DNA of 8,367 nucleotides from contig JAGQSP010000144.1 in assembly GCA_020439485.1 (NCBI GenBank), forward strand, positions 1-8,367. Direction: 5' to 3'. The DNA is from Acidimicrobiales bacterium. Its GTDB lineage: Bacteria; Actinomycetota; Acidimicrobiia; Acidimicrobiales; Poriferisodalaceae. The position numbers and the translations under genes were made by a program. Shown here piece by piece: positions 1 to 6,396 of this stretch (within the stretch, counting starts at the first letter, position 1; the number at the start of each line of letters is the position of its first letter). Under the pieces are notes generated by a model, which ran no database searches, was not told where the DNA came from, and worked only from the letters and a program-made list of their open reading frames with translations.

Positions 1-6
1 TAGGGT
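1..6 (+). promoter_or_regulatory. Putative -10 box for a leaderless transcript of the first gene
   Basis: TAGGGT fits the actinobacterial -10 pattern TANNNT. Eight bases separate it from the GTG at 15, which would put the transcription start at or next to the start codon. The same layout occurs before the gene at 1995. The -35 region lies outside the window. A weak AGGG ribosome site reading of the same bases is the alternative. Confidence 0.35.
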
Positions 7-14
7 GTCATCCC

Positions 15-1187
15 GTGAACGAGGTGTTCGAGGTACGTCCTGCACAACCGCAAGAAGCGGCCGGCTCCGCCCCCCGAGGCGACGACGAGCCGGCTGCCAT
101 CGCCGATCCGGTCGGCTACATCGTGCAGATGGCCAAGGCTCACCAGGTCGTCTTCGTCGGCGACCGGCGCGGCGTGGCCCAGCATCTCGAGACGATCCGC
201 AGCGCCATCGCACCGCTTCACGAGGCGGGCGTCTCGAGCCTGACTTGGGAGTTCACGCACTCGCGTCGCCAAGCCGAACTAGACCGCGTGACCCAGTCGG
301 CCGAGTGGGACCGCCGCACGGCCGTGGCGTTGTTCGTGGATCTGATGGGCATCGGCCACGGGTACGAGGAATACCTCGACGTGATCCACGCCGTGTGGCA
401 GCGAAACATCGACCGCCCTGAAGGTTGGCCACCCTTCAGGCTGGTGGCAGCCGGACTTCCGACCTTCGTCGAAGACCCTGACCTGCTCGACGGGCGCTCT
501 GCCGCCGAGACCGAGCTTCGCAACTGGTGGATGGGCGGTCACTACCGCGACATCAGCGCCATCCACATGGCCAACGTCATCACCAACGAGGTCATTCGCC
601 ATGGCGAACGCACCGTTGTGTACGCAGACGAGGCGCGCACCCACACCAACTACGTCGGCTTCGACGGCGGCGCCCCCGATGTCACCCCGGCGATGCTGCT
701 GAAGAAGTGGGTGGGGCCCGGGGTGGCTCGCATCGTGTTCCATGGCGCCACCCCCGACGACACCTTGCTTGACGATGTCGAGCAGTTGGTGGCCGCAAGC
801 AGCGAGAGCCTCGACAGTTTCGGCATCGACCTGCGGCGAAGCACCATCGGCAACGTCAGGGTTCGGGCGCTGGGCGGGGTGGTCGACGCGACTCCCGGGC
901 CATTCGAACTGGCCGACCTGGCCGATGGCTATTTGTTTGTTGCGCCGCGCCGCGATTGGCGCCCCGTCGAATTGATCCCCGACCTGTTGGGTCCGGCCAC
1001 CCTCGCCGCGGCCGAGCGGCGTCATCGCTCGCTCGACCCTCGGCCCGAGCCCTACACCCACGACGAGCTCGAACAGCTCCGGTCCGAGGGGCGCGATGCC
1101 CTCGTGTCCGGCTGGCCCGCAGAGCCTTCGAACGACGACCAAGACGACCCGAGGCGCCCATCGCGACGCTTCGGAAGGCGTCGATGA
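15..1187 (+). CDS. Uncharacterised 390-aa protein, possibly EreA/ChaN/TIKI-like fold
   Basis: I do not recognise a named family with certainty. The frame is open for the whole 1.17 kb and has the codon bias of its neighbours. Residues 44-80 read as a strand ending VVFVGD, a helix containing His57, then a strand ending in Trp-Glu (SLTWEF). Residues 178-215 combine RDISAIHMANVI with ERTVVYADEARTH. This strand-helix pattern, with an acidic residue after the second strand and a later RD..MA..I..G.R.VV segment, recalls the EreA (erythromycin esterase-like) and ChaN/TIKI superfamily, but the likeness is by eye and weak. There is no signal peptide or membrane segment, so it is probably cytoplasmic. 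The last 20 residues are disordered, acidic then strongly basic, ending RRFGRRR. GTG at 15 is chosen for the -10-like box before it; the frame is also open upstream to the window edge, so the protein could begin earlier. The next gene starts 122 bp downstream on the same strand. Confidence 0.6.
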   Translation: MNEVFEVRPAQPQEAAGSAPRGDDEPAAIADPVGYIVQMAKAHQVVFVGDRRGVAQHLETIRSAIAPLHEAGVSSLTWEFTHSRRQAELDRVTQSAEWDRRTAVALFVDLMGIGHGYEEYLDVIHAVWQRNIDRPEGWPPFRLVAAGLPTFVEDPDLLDGRSAAETELRNWWMGGHYRDISAIHMANVITNEVIRHGERTVVYADEARTHTNYVGFDGGAPDVTPAMLLKKWVGPGVARIVFHGATPDDTLLDDVEQLVAASSESLDSFGIDLRRSTIGNVRVRALGGVVDATPGPFELADLADGYLFVAPRRDWRPVELIPDLLGPATLAAAERRHRSLDPRPEPYTHDELEQLRSEGRDALVSGWPAEPSNDDQDDPRRPSRRFGRRR

Positions 1188-1216
1188 AGGCACATTCAGT
1201 GACCATTTACCGGGGT

Positions 1217-1230
1217 TGAATCTCCATTCA
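1217..1230. repeat. Small inverted repeat in the region upstream of the TetR gene
   Basis: TGAAT and ATTCA form perfect 5-bp arms around the 4-nt spacer CTCC. The element lies in the 122-bp gap (1188-1309) between the first gene and the TetR-family gene. It could be a regulator site, but arms this short arise by chance. Apart from this and the palindrome at 1280-1298, I see nothing else convincing in the gap. Confidence 0.2.
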
Positions 1231-1279
1231 CTCACTCAGGGTGATGCGTCAACCGCAGAATGCAGAAATCGGCCTTCGA

Positions 1280-1298
1280 ACCTGATAGGAATTCAGGT
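1280..1298. promoter_or_regulatory. Candidate TetR operator (19-bp palindrome)
   Basis: ACCTGA and TCAGGT form perfect 6-bp arms around the 7-nt centre TAGGAAT. The element ends two bases before the GGAGGT ribosome site of the TetR-family gene and spans a weak -10-like sequence (TAGGAA). TetR-family repressors commonly bind palindromes of about 15-30 bp over their own promoters, so autoregulation is the natural guess. Binding itself is inference. Confidence 0.45.
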
Positions 1299-1300
1299 CT

Positions 1301-1306
1301 GGAGGT
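1301..1306 (+). promoter_or_regulatory. Strong Shine-Dalgarno site of the TetR-family gene
   Basis: GGAGGT is a near-perfect anti-16S match and sits three bases before ATG 1310. The spacing is slightly short but the match fixes the start. Its strength contrasts with the apparently leaderless starts at 15 and 1995. Confidence 0.65.
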
Positions 1307-1309
1307 CCC

Positions 1310-1972
1310 ATGACGGCGGCGCAAGACACCTCGAGTAGCGCCACAACGCGGTCTGAGCGCAGACGCGCGCGCACGCGTCAGGCGATGCTCGACGCCGGCC
1401 AGGCGGTGATATCGGAGCGAGGGCTCGACAAGCTGACCATCGCCAGCATCACCGAAGCTGGCGATGTGGCATTGGGGTCGTTCTACAACCATTTCGCCGA
1501 CCGTGACGACTACCTGAAGGCCCTCACCGAGGAAGCTCTCACCGGCTGGCTCGAAGAGGTCAGAAGGGTGCGCCCACGCCCGTTCGAGAACCCTCTCGAA
1601 CGCATGGCCGTGGGCTTCTTCGTGATGATGTGCCAGGCCGCCCAGGACGAGAACTTCCGCGGGTTCTTGGCCGAGGTATTGGCTCGCACCGATCTGCCGG
1701 GCACCCAAGACTTCGCAACGATGTTCGAAGACAATCTCGACGAGGCACACGATCAAGGCCTCATCGTGTTCGAAGATCTGACCCTGACGGCTCTGCTGGT
1801 GGTGGGCCTGGTGCGCCAGAGCCTGGTCTTCATCGGCACCCCAGAGGCCCCGCGACACAACGCCGAGTTGTTGACCAGGTCGCTGCTTCGCCTTCTGGGC
1901 GCTCGACCTTCCGACACCGAAGCGGTCATCGCTTTGGCCCACGACTGCGACCTGCTCGACCGTCAGCGCTGA
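1310..1972 (+). CDS. TetR/AcrR-family transcriptional regulator
   Basis: A 220-residue one-component repressor of normal length for the family. After a 15-residue flexible tail, the N-terminal DNA-binding domain covers about residues 16-70: the first helix carries RRRARTRQAMLDAG, and the helix-turn-helix is at about 42-61 (LTIASITEAGDVALGSFYNHF), with the family's typical Gly-Ser-Phe-Tyr-Asn-His-Phe recognition helix. The remainder is all-helical and divergent, as expected of a ligand-binding and dimerisation domain, so the effector cannot be read from sequence. A GGAGGT ribosome site precedes the ATG, and a 19-bp palindrome lies directly upstream as a likely autoregulatory operator. The gene follows the first gene on the same strand and ends 22 bp before the nucleotidase gene, which seems to have its own promoter. 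The target regulon is unknown; the flanking gene at 15-1187 is a candidate. Confidence 0.93.
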   Translation: MTAAQDTSSSATTRSERRRARTRQAMLDAGQAVISERGLDKLTIASITEAGDVALGSFYNHFADRDDYLKALTEEALTGWLEEVRRVRPRPFENPLERMAVGFFVMMCQAAQDENFRGFLAEVLARTDLPGTQDFATMFEDNLDEAHDQGLIVFEDLTLTALLVVGLVRQSLVFIGTPEAPRHNAELLTRSLLRLLGARPSDTEAVIALAHDCDLLDRQR

Positions 1973-1975
1973 ACC

Positions 1976-1987
1976 AGGGTCTACCCT
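1976..1987. repeat. 12-bp palindrome overlapping the putative -10 box
   Basis: AGGGT-CT-ACCCT has perfect 5-bp arms with a 2-nt centre. It lies in the 22-bp gap between the TetR-family and nucleotidase genes and covers the TACCCT box. It could be an operator or simply a by-product of the promoter sequence. Confidence 0.25.
1982..1987 (+). promoter_or_regulatory. Putative -10 box for a leaderless nucleotidase transcript
   Basis: TACCCT fits TANNNT and is followed by exactly seven bases and then GTG 1995, which places a transcription start on the start codon itself. No Shine-Dalgarno sequence lies at a normal distance from this GTG, which supports leaderless initiation. A convincing -35 box is not seen; TCGACC at 1956-1961 is a weak candidate with a long spacer. 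Confidence 0.45.
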
Positions 1988-1994
1988 TGCGCAG

Positions 1995-2708
1995 GTGCCA
2001 AACGGTTCGTTCGTTCTCGGTGTAGACCTCGACGGCGTGTGCGCCGATCACACGGTGGCGTTCCGGGCCATCGTTGCTGACGAACTCGGGGTCGACCCCG
2101 AAAGCCTTCCGCTGCAGCGGTCTTGGGGCTTCAACGAGTGGGGCCTGGGCGAAGGCGATTTCGAACGATTGCACCGCATCGCGGTGCTGCAGCGCCGAAT
2201 GTTTCGCGACATGCCAGTCGTGTCGGGTGCACCCGAGGCTCTGTGGCGCCTCAGCGACGCCGGGATCTGGATTCGGATCATCACCCACAGGCTCTACGTC
2301 AACTGGGGCCACGCGATCGCCATAGCCGACACTGCCGAATGGCTCGATCGCCAACGTCTGCCCTATCGCGACATCTGCTTTCTCGGGGCCAAACCCGAGG
2401 TCGAGGCCGACCTGTACATCGACGACGCTCCGCACAACATCGAGGCGCTTCGAGCGCACGGCAACGAGGTCATAGCGTTCGCCCAGCCCTACAACGAAGG
2501 CGTCGCCGGGCCCAGGGCGGGCTCGTGGGCCGAGGTCGAGGAGTTGGTGATGGAGGCCGCGGCGAAGGCCACGGCTCTTCAGCAGGTGTTCCCGGGTACC
2601 GATCCGGCCATCGAAAGGCTCGAATCTCGCAGGGCCGCGGCCAGCAGCGAAGAGCCACCCCTCATCAGCGGCCCCGCACAAGATCAGCCGCGCCTGCTCG
2701 AAGACTGA
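1995..2708 (+). CDS. 5'-nucleotidase, NT5C-type (HAD superfamily deoxyribonucleotidase)
   Basis: Members of the NT5C family remove phosphate from deoxyribonucleoside 5'(3')-monophosphates in the cytoplasm, with Mg2+ and an aspartyl-phosphate intermediate. The HAD motifs are all visible in the 237-residue product: motif I is DLDGV at 11-15 (nucleophile Asp11, acid/base Asp13), motif II is the Thr in IITHR (Thr97), motif III is Lys133 in GAKPEVEAD, and motif IV is the Asp pair 143-144 in LYIDDAPHN. The region between motifs I and II holds the helical cap. About 40 residues after position 190 form a low-complexity, acidic tail that is not needed for the fold. GTG 1995 is chosen because a -10-like box stands seven bases before it and nothing supports another start. 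The gene ends four bases before the methyltransferase ATG, so the two are probably cotranscribed. The true substrate may differ from dNMPs, since bacterial members are poorly characterised. Confidence 0.8.
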   Translation: MPNGSFVLGVDLDGVCADHTVAFRAIVADELGVDPESLPLQRSWGFNEWGLGEGDFERLHRIAVLQRRMFRDMPVVSGAPEALWRLSDAGIWIRIITHRLYVNWGHAIAIADTAEWLDRQRLPYRDICFLGAKPEVEADLYIDDAPHNIEALRAHGNEVIAFAQPYNEGVAGPRAGSWAEVEELVMEAAAKATALQQVFPGTDPAIERLESRRAAASSEEPPLISGPAQDQPRLLED

Positions 2709-2712
2709 GCCC

Positions 2713-3531
2713 ATGACCGCAGTACGGCTGATCGTCACCGCACCCCGAGACGATGCCGATCGTCTGTCGGGCGAGCTCTGGGCACTCGGCACCCTGGGCA
2801 TAGAGGAGCGGTCGGGTCCGCCCAGGGGTTCACAGCCGATGGTGGTGTTGCTGGCCGGCTTTGCCGACGAGGGCGCGGCCCGGGAGGCCGCGGAGATGGT
2901 CGGCGGCCACATCGAGCCAGTCGATGTTGATGCAGCGCTAGATACTTGGCGGCGGTGGGCGTCTCCGGTTGCGGCGGGTGACTTCTGGGTGGTCCCCGAG
3001 TGGATCGACTCACCCACCCCGCCGGGAATGACCCGTATCCAGCTCGAGCCTGGCCGCAGCTTCGGAATCGGCTCTCATATCACCACCGTGATGGCTCTCG
3101 AGATGCTGTCGACGATCGAAATAGGTGGAGCGCGGGTACTCGACATGGGCACCGGCACCGGTGTGTTGGCCATCGCATGCGCTGCGCGGCGAGCACGATC
3201 GGTGGTCGCCATCGACTGCGAACGCGACGCCGTAGAGGTCGCCCGCCAGAACGCCCAGCGAAACGGCTTCGCTTCCAAGATCGACGTGGCGGTCGGTTCG
3301 ACCCCACCGGCGTCGGCCGGGTTCGATCTGGTGGTGGCCAACCTTCTGCTCGCCGACATCGAGCCCATCGCGGGCGCTCTTGCGGGCAGCGTCTGTCCCG
3401 GCGGGCTGTTGGTGACCACCGGGCACATGAGTAATCAGCGCTCGAGGGTGCAGGCAGCGCTCGGGCTGCCAGAGGTTCGACACACTGAACGCGACGGATG
3501 GTCGATTGCCGTGTACGAGGCACGAGGTTGA
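2713..3531 (+). CDS. prmA: Ribosomal protein L11 methyltransferase (PrmA-like)
   Basis: PrmA uses S-adenosylmethionine to trimethylate amino groups of ribosomal protein L11. The 272-residue product has the family layout: an N-terminal substrate-recognition domain (about 1-95), then a class I Rossmann methyltransferase domain. Diagnostic segments are LEPGRSFGIGSH at 111-122, matching the PrmA 'DPG..FGTGTH' signature; SAM motif I VLDMGTGTG at 142-150; the acidic strand end VVAIDCE at 164-170; and VVANLLL at 207-213, matching the family 'NI/LL' catalytic loop. It is slightly shorter than the E. coli enzyme (293 residues), and its signature is divergent (Ile and Ser replace two Thr, and the Pro after His is Ile), so another substrate is possible. 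The ATG follows the nucleotidase stop by four bases with no strong ribosome site, which fits translational coupling. The 3' end overlaps the protease gene. Confidence 0.75.
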   Translation: MTAVRLIVTAPRDDADRLSGELWALGTLGIEERSGPPRGSQPMVVLLAGFADEGAAREAAEMVGGHIEPVDVDAALDTWRRWASPVAAGDFWVVPEWIDSPTPPGMTRIQLEPGRSFGIGSHITTVMALEMLSTIEIGGARVLDMGTGTGVLAIACAARRARSVVAIDCERDAVEVARQNAQRNGFASKIDVAVGSTPPASAGFDLVVANLLLADIEPIAGALAGSVCPGGLLVTTGHMSNQRSRVQAALGLPEVRHTERDGWSIAVYEARG

Positions 3532-4193
3532 GTCTCGGCGGGAGATGGCGGGCTGCAGCGGCCGTGCTGCTCGCCTGCTGTGTGGGGTGCGGAGCCGATC
3601 TTCCCGACAGCGCCCAGGCATCCTCGGCAATGGTTCAGCTGCGGTCGGAAGCCTGCCGCAGGTTGTCGACGTCGAGCGGCGTGGCCGTTACGCACGACAT
3701 CGTGGTCACCGCTGCTCACAACGTCGCCGGAGCTGCCGAGGTCGACGTGATCGGTCCGGCCGGTACGTGGACCGGCGTCGCTGTTCTGGTCGACACCGAC
3801 CTTGACGTCGCGTTCGTGCGCGTCGAGGGTGCAAATCTGACCCCGGCGCCGCTCGCCGACCGGGTCGGGGTCGTGGTTGCCGTGGGCCTGGCGCTGCGCT
3901 GGCCGGTGTTGCAGCCAGCGCGTCTGATGCGCGAGGTCAGCGCCCGCACCACCGACATCTACCGCGAACACGAGGTCGTGAAACAGGCCCTCGAGCTGGA
4001 GGCCGTCATTGCACCTGGCGACTCGGGCGCACCCGTTCTGAACAGTGCGGGCGAGGTGGCCGGGATCGTTGTGAGCTCGACCGCAGACTCGGCCGACTCG
4101 ATCGCCTACGCGGTTCATGTCGACGAGGTCAAAGGCCTGCTGAACGACGCCATCGGCCGCCGACAGCCTGTCGAGACGCGCTGTTGGCGCTGA
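3498..4193 (+). CDS. Trypsin-fold (S1-like) serine protease, probable lipoprotein
   Basis: A chymotrypsin/trypsin-fold peptidase that should act outside the cytoplasmic membrane. Numbered from ATG 3498 (231 aa), a basic n-region (RGTRLSLGGRWR) leads to a short hydrophobic stretch AAAAVLL and then a Cys cluster (27, 28, 31), where LLAC resembles a lipobox. The catalytic triad is complete: His74 in VTAAHNV, Asp103 in DLDVAFV, Ser176 in PGDSGAP. Cys53 just before the first strand and Cys229 near the C-terminus recall the Cys pair that ties the domain ends of mycobacterial MarP; the MarP transmembrane domain is absent. ATG 3498 overlaps prmA by 34 bp. A TTG at 3528 with GAGG seven bases upstream gives a 221-residue product, a cleaner signal peptide and an overlap of only 4 bp, and may be the true start. 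It is the last gene of the plus-strand group and faces the glycosyltransferase gene. Confidence 0.8.
   Translation: MVDCRVRGTRLSLGGRWRAAAAVLLACCVGCGADLPDSAQASSAMVQLRSEACRRLSTSSGVAVTHDIVVTAAHNVAGAAEVDVIGPAGTWTGVAVLVDTDLDVAFVRVEGANLTPAPLADRVGVVVAVGLALRWPVLQPARLMREVSARTTDIYREHEVVKQALELEAVIAPGDSGAPVLNSAGEVAGIVVSSTADSADSIAYAVHVDEVKGLLNDAIGRRQPVETRCWR
3515..3520 (+). promoter_or_regulatory. Ribosome site that may set a TTG start at 3528 for the protease
   Basis: ACGAGG is followed by a 7-nt spacer and then TTG 3528, which overlaps the prmA stop (TGA 3529-3531). ATG 3498 has no comparable site. This favours the shorter protease reading with a normal-length signal peptide, but TTG is a rare start codon. 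Confidence 0.35.
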
Positions 4194-4213
4194 CTCCCGG
4201 GTCGGCGTGGCCG

Positions 4214-4235
4214 GCGATCAGAGCCGCCTGATCGC
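4214..4235. terminator. Hairpin at the convergent junction, possible bidirectional terminator
   Basis: GCGATCAG (4214-4221) and CTGATCGC (4228-4235) are perfect 8-bp arms around the 6-nt loop AGCCGC. The hairpin overlaps the glycosyltransferase stop codon (4218-4220) and begins 20 bp after the protease stop, exactly where two converging transcripts need to end. There is no T-tract on either side, so classic intrinsic termination is uncertain. A second CGATCAG at 4238-4244 offers an alternative pairing. Confidence 0.4.
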
Positions 4236-6335
4236 GCCGATCAGTTCGCCGTTGGGTTCGGTCTGGCGCAGATCGACCACGTTCGACGCCGCGGGGCCCA
4301 TCACCTTCATCAGCCGCGAAGAGCGCTCACGCACGGGCGCGACCACGGCGGGCAGTGCGGCGCGGAATGCCTCGATTCCATAGACGCGGCCGACCTCTTC
4401 ACGGCCTTCGGTGCTGATGCGCTGCCACCGATCGCGGTCGTTGTAGAGGCTCGCAACTTCGGCTGCGAACGCCCGTGCGTCGTCGGCGATGGGCAGCAGC
4501 GAAGGGTCGAGGTCGATGCCCTCGGCTCCGATCGAGGTCGTGACAACCGGCAATCCGGCGCCCAGAGACTCGAGGACCTTCGTCTTCAGGCCGGCGCCGA
4601 AGCGCAGCGGCGCAACCGACAACCGGGCCCTGTGAAGCTCGGATTTCAGATCTGGCACCCAGCCGGCGACATCCAGGAGCGACTCTGGAATGCTGCTGAT
4701 CTGCTTGTCGAGAGCATCACCGATCACCCGAAGGCGCACTCCGGGAAGCACCTGCGCTAGTTCGTCGCCCACCTCGTCGATCCACCACCGGATCGCGTCG
4801 ACGTTAGGCGGATGCAAGAAGTTGCCGACGAACACGATGGTGTCGCGATCGTCGTATGCCGGCCCGCGATCGACCGGCTCGTGGACGGTAGGCAACACGA
4901 CCTGACGAACCTCGGGCAACTCGGCATGTATGACCTTGCGGTCCTGTTCGTTGATCGCAACCACCCTGTCGGCCAGGCGGTACTGCTCCTTTTCGCGCCG
5001 CTTCAGTTCGAGGGCGTGCAGCTTGGCCTCTGCATCCCCCTTCAGCGTTGCCTCGCGCTCGATGCGCAGCCAATGCACGTCGATCGTGTCGACCACCACG
5101 GTGGTCTGGGGCGATGCCTTGCGTACGACATCGCTGAACATCTCGGCGTTCTCCCACACCGTCAAGATCGCCGTGTCGAATGCGTAGTTGTTCAGGATCC
5201 ACGGAAGGCGCGGCCGGTGGAGCTGCCCGTAGATCTCATTGGTGGTCGGATCGGCGACCTGCAGATCGGGTCGGCCGGCGAACACGATCACGCCCAGGCG
5301 CTGAAGCGGAGGGGCGTAGCGTTCGTGCCACAGGCTGTTGACCGAGAACAGCACAACGCTGTGGCCCTGGGCCCGCAACTCCTCGATCATCGCTATCGAG
5401 CGCGGATGCATGCCGTTGCGGTCGGGCATCGGCACCAGCGTGTCCGAAATCAGGATGTGCAGGCCCCTGCGTTCCTTGGCCTGCGCGGCGTCGGGGTTCA
5501 ACTCGCCCGCCTCGCCCGGCCCATAGCCACCCTGGCCTCGGTGAGCCCAGTACTCGATCAGGCCCGGGTTCAGACGTGGCCTCTGGCGCAGACGGTGTCC
5601 CCACTTCTCGACGAACTTGGGGCGGTTCACCACCTGATAGCGCTTCTCACCTTCGGAGACGTCGGTGCCGTTGGTTCCGCCCTCGTCGTGAACCACCTTC
5701 GAGGTTGGTTCGTACATGACCTTCCAGCCCGCCTCGCGCATGGCGAACGACAGGTCGACGTCCTCGTAGTACACGGGCGCAAATCGAGGATCGAACCCCC
5801 CGACCTGCTCGAAGGCCTCGCGCCTGACCAGCAGGCACGCGCCGGTACAATAGTCGGGCGCCCGCCTGGTGTTCAGGGCAGGTGTGTCGGGGAACGGGTT
5901 GCCCTTGCCATAGTTCCAACATTCGCCGTCTGCGAAGGTCAGACCACCGGCGTCGTTCACCCTGCCGTCGGGGTACAAGAACATCGGTTGGACAGCACCG
6001 ATGGTGGGGTCTTCGTCCATTGCTCGCACCAGCGGTTCGAGCCAGCCGGGCAACAGCACCACGTCGTTGCTGAGAAACAGGATGTACTCGGTCTCGGCCT
6101 CGGCGGCGCCTACGTTGTTCGCCGGCCCGAAACCGATGTTGTCGTCGATGCGAATGGTGTGGGCGCCTTCCAGGCGCGACAGCAGATGGGGCGTGTCGTC
6201 ACTGGACCCGTTGTCGACCACGATCAGGTCGAACGGTTCGTCTCCTTGCTGACAGACCTCCAGTGAGGTCAGGCAGCGCAGCGACAGCTCCGACTTGTTG
6301 TAGCAGAGCATCACCACGGTGACCCTGGGGCTCAT
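4218..6335 (-). CDS. Two-domain glycosyltransferase (GT2 + GT4/GT1-type fusion)
   Basis: The 705-residue product has two sugar-transfer modules. Residues 1-260 are a GT-A fold GT2 domain of the rhamnosyltransferase (WbbL-like) type: VTVVMLCYNKSELSL at 5-19, DNGSSDD at 41-47 (nucleotide binding), a DXD-equivalent in FLSNDV at 87-92, and YYEDVDLS at 189-196 with the catalytic acidic pair. A linker of about 30 residues leads to residues 290-670, a GT-B fold GT4/GT1-like domain with FVGNFLHPPNVDAI at 502-514 and the sugar-nucleotide site RFGAGLKTKVLESLGAG at 578-594, then LPVVTTSIGAEGI. A charged helical stretch lies at about 427-468. No membrane segments are seen, so it probably works at the inner face of the membrane on a lipid-linked acceptor. 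ATG 6335 is chosen because GGAGG lies six bases upstream; an upstream in-frame ATG at 6527 would overlap the reductase gene by about 130 bp and adds a non-homologous tail. It follows the reductase gene by 61 bp. Donor and acceptor sugars are unknown. Confidence 0.88.
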   Translation of the reverse strand: MSPRVTVVMLCYNKSELSLRCLTSLEVCQQGDEPFDLIVVDNGSSDDTPHLLSRLEGAHTIRIDDNIGFGPANNVGAAEAETEYILFLSNDVVLLPGWLEPLVRAMDEDPTIGAVQPMFLYPDGRVNDAGGLTFADGECWNYGKGNPFPDTPALNTRRAPDYCTGACLLVRREAFEQVGGFDPRFAPVYYEDVDLSFAMREAGWKVMYEPTSKVVHDEGGTNGTDVSEGEKRYQVVNRPKFVEKWGHRLRQRPRLNPGLIEYWAHRGQGGYGPGEAGELNPDAAQAKERRGLHILISDTLVPMPDRNGMHPRSIAMIEELRAQGHSVVLFSVNSLWHERYAPPLQRLGVIVFAGRPDLQVADPTTNEIYGQLHRPRLPWILNNYAFDTAILTVWENAEMFSDVVRKASPQTTVVVDTIDVHWLRIEREATLKGDAEAKLHALELKRREKEQYRLADRVVAINEQDRKVIHAELPEVRQVVLPTVHEPVDRGPAYDDRDTIVFVGNFLHPPNVDAIRWWIDEVGDELAQVLPGVRLRVIGDALDKQISSIPESLLDVAGWVPDLKSELHRARLSVAPLRFGAGLKTKVLESLGAGLPVVTTSIGAEGIDLDPSLLPIADDARAFAAEVASLYNDRDRWQRISTEGREEVGRVYGIEAFRAALPAVVAPVRERSSRLMKVMGPAASNVVDLRQTEPNGELIGAIRRL

Positions 6336-6341
6336 GGGCTT

Positions 6342-6346
6342 CCTCC
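6342..6346 (-). promoter_or_regulatory. Shine-Dalgarno site deciding the glycosyltransferase start
   Basis: On the minus strand GGAGG is followed by a 6-nt spacer and then ATG 6335. It is the only strong ribosome site in the minus-strand cluster and argues against the longer reading that starts at 6527. The gene is initiated independently, unlike the coupled genes upstream. Confidence 0.7.
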
Positions 6347-6396
6347 CGTACTCTTGCGACCAGTCGGCCGCGGGCGAGGCTTGTGAAGTGCCGCTA

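Noticed and set aside
279..1235. 318-codon open frame on the minus strand opposite the first gene
   Set aside because: Antisense shadow with His/Gly/Val-rich low-information sequence. The plus-strand frame has the better codon pattern and a promoter-like start, although the first gene itself is of unknown family.
1188..1309. Small RNA or riboswitch in the 122-bp gap
   Set aside because: Only two short palindromes are visible and no known riboswitch core was recognised; a regulator site is the simpler explanation.
1926..3017. 363-codon open frame on the minus strand opposite the nucleotidase and prmA genes
   Set aside because: It runs across two well-supported genes and their junction, and its low-complexity product resembles no family; explained by GC bias.
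4812..6266. 484-codon open frame on the plus strand opposite the glycosyltransferase gene
   Set aside because: It is the antisense mirror of a high-GC gene with clear domains; its product shows no recognisable motif and no ribosome site was found.
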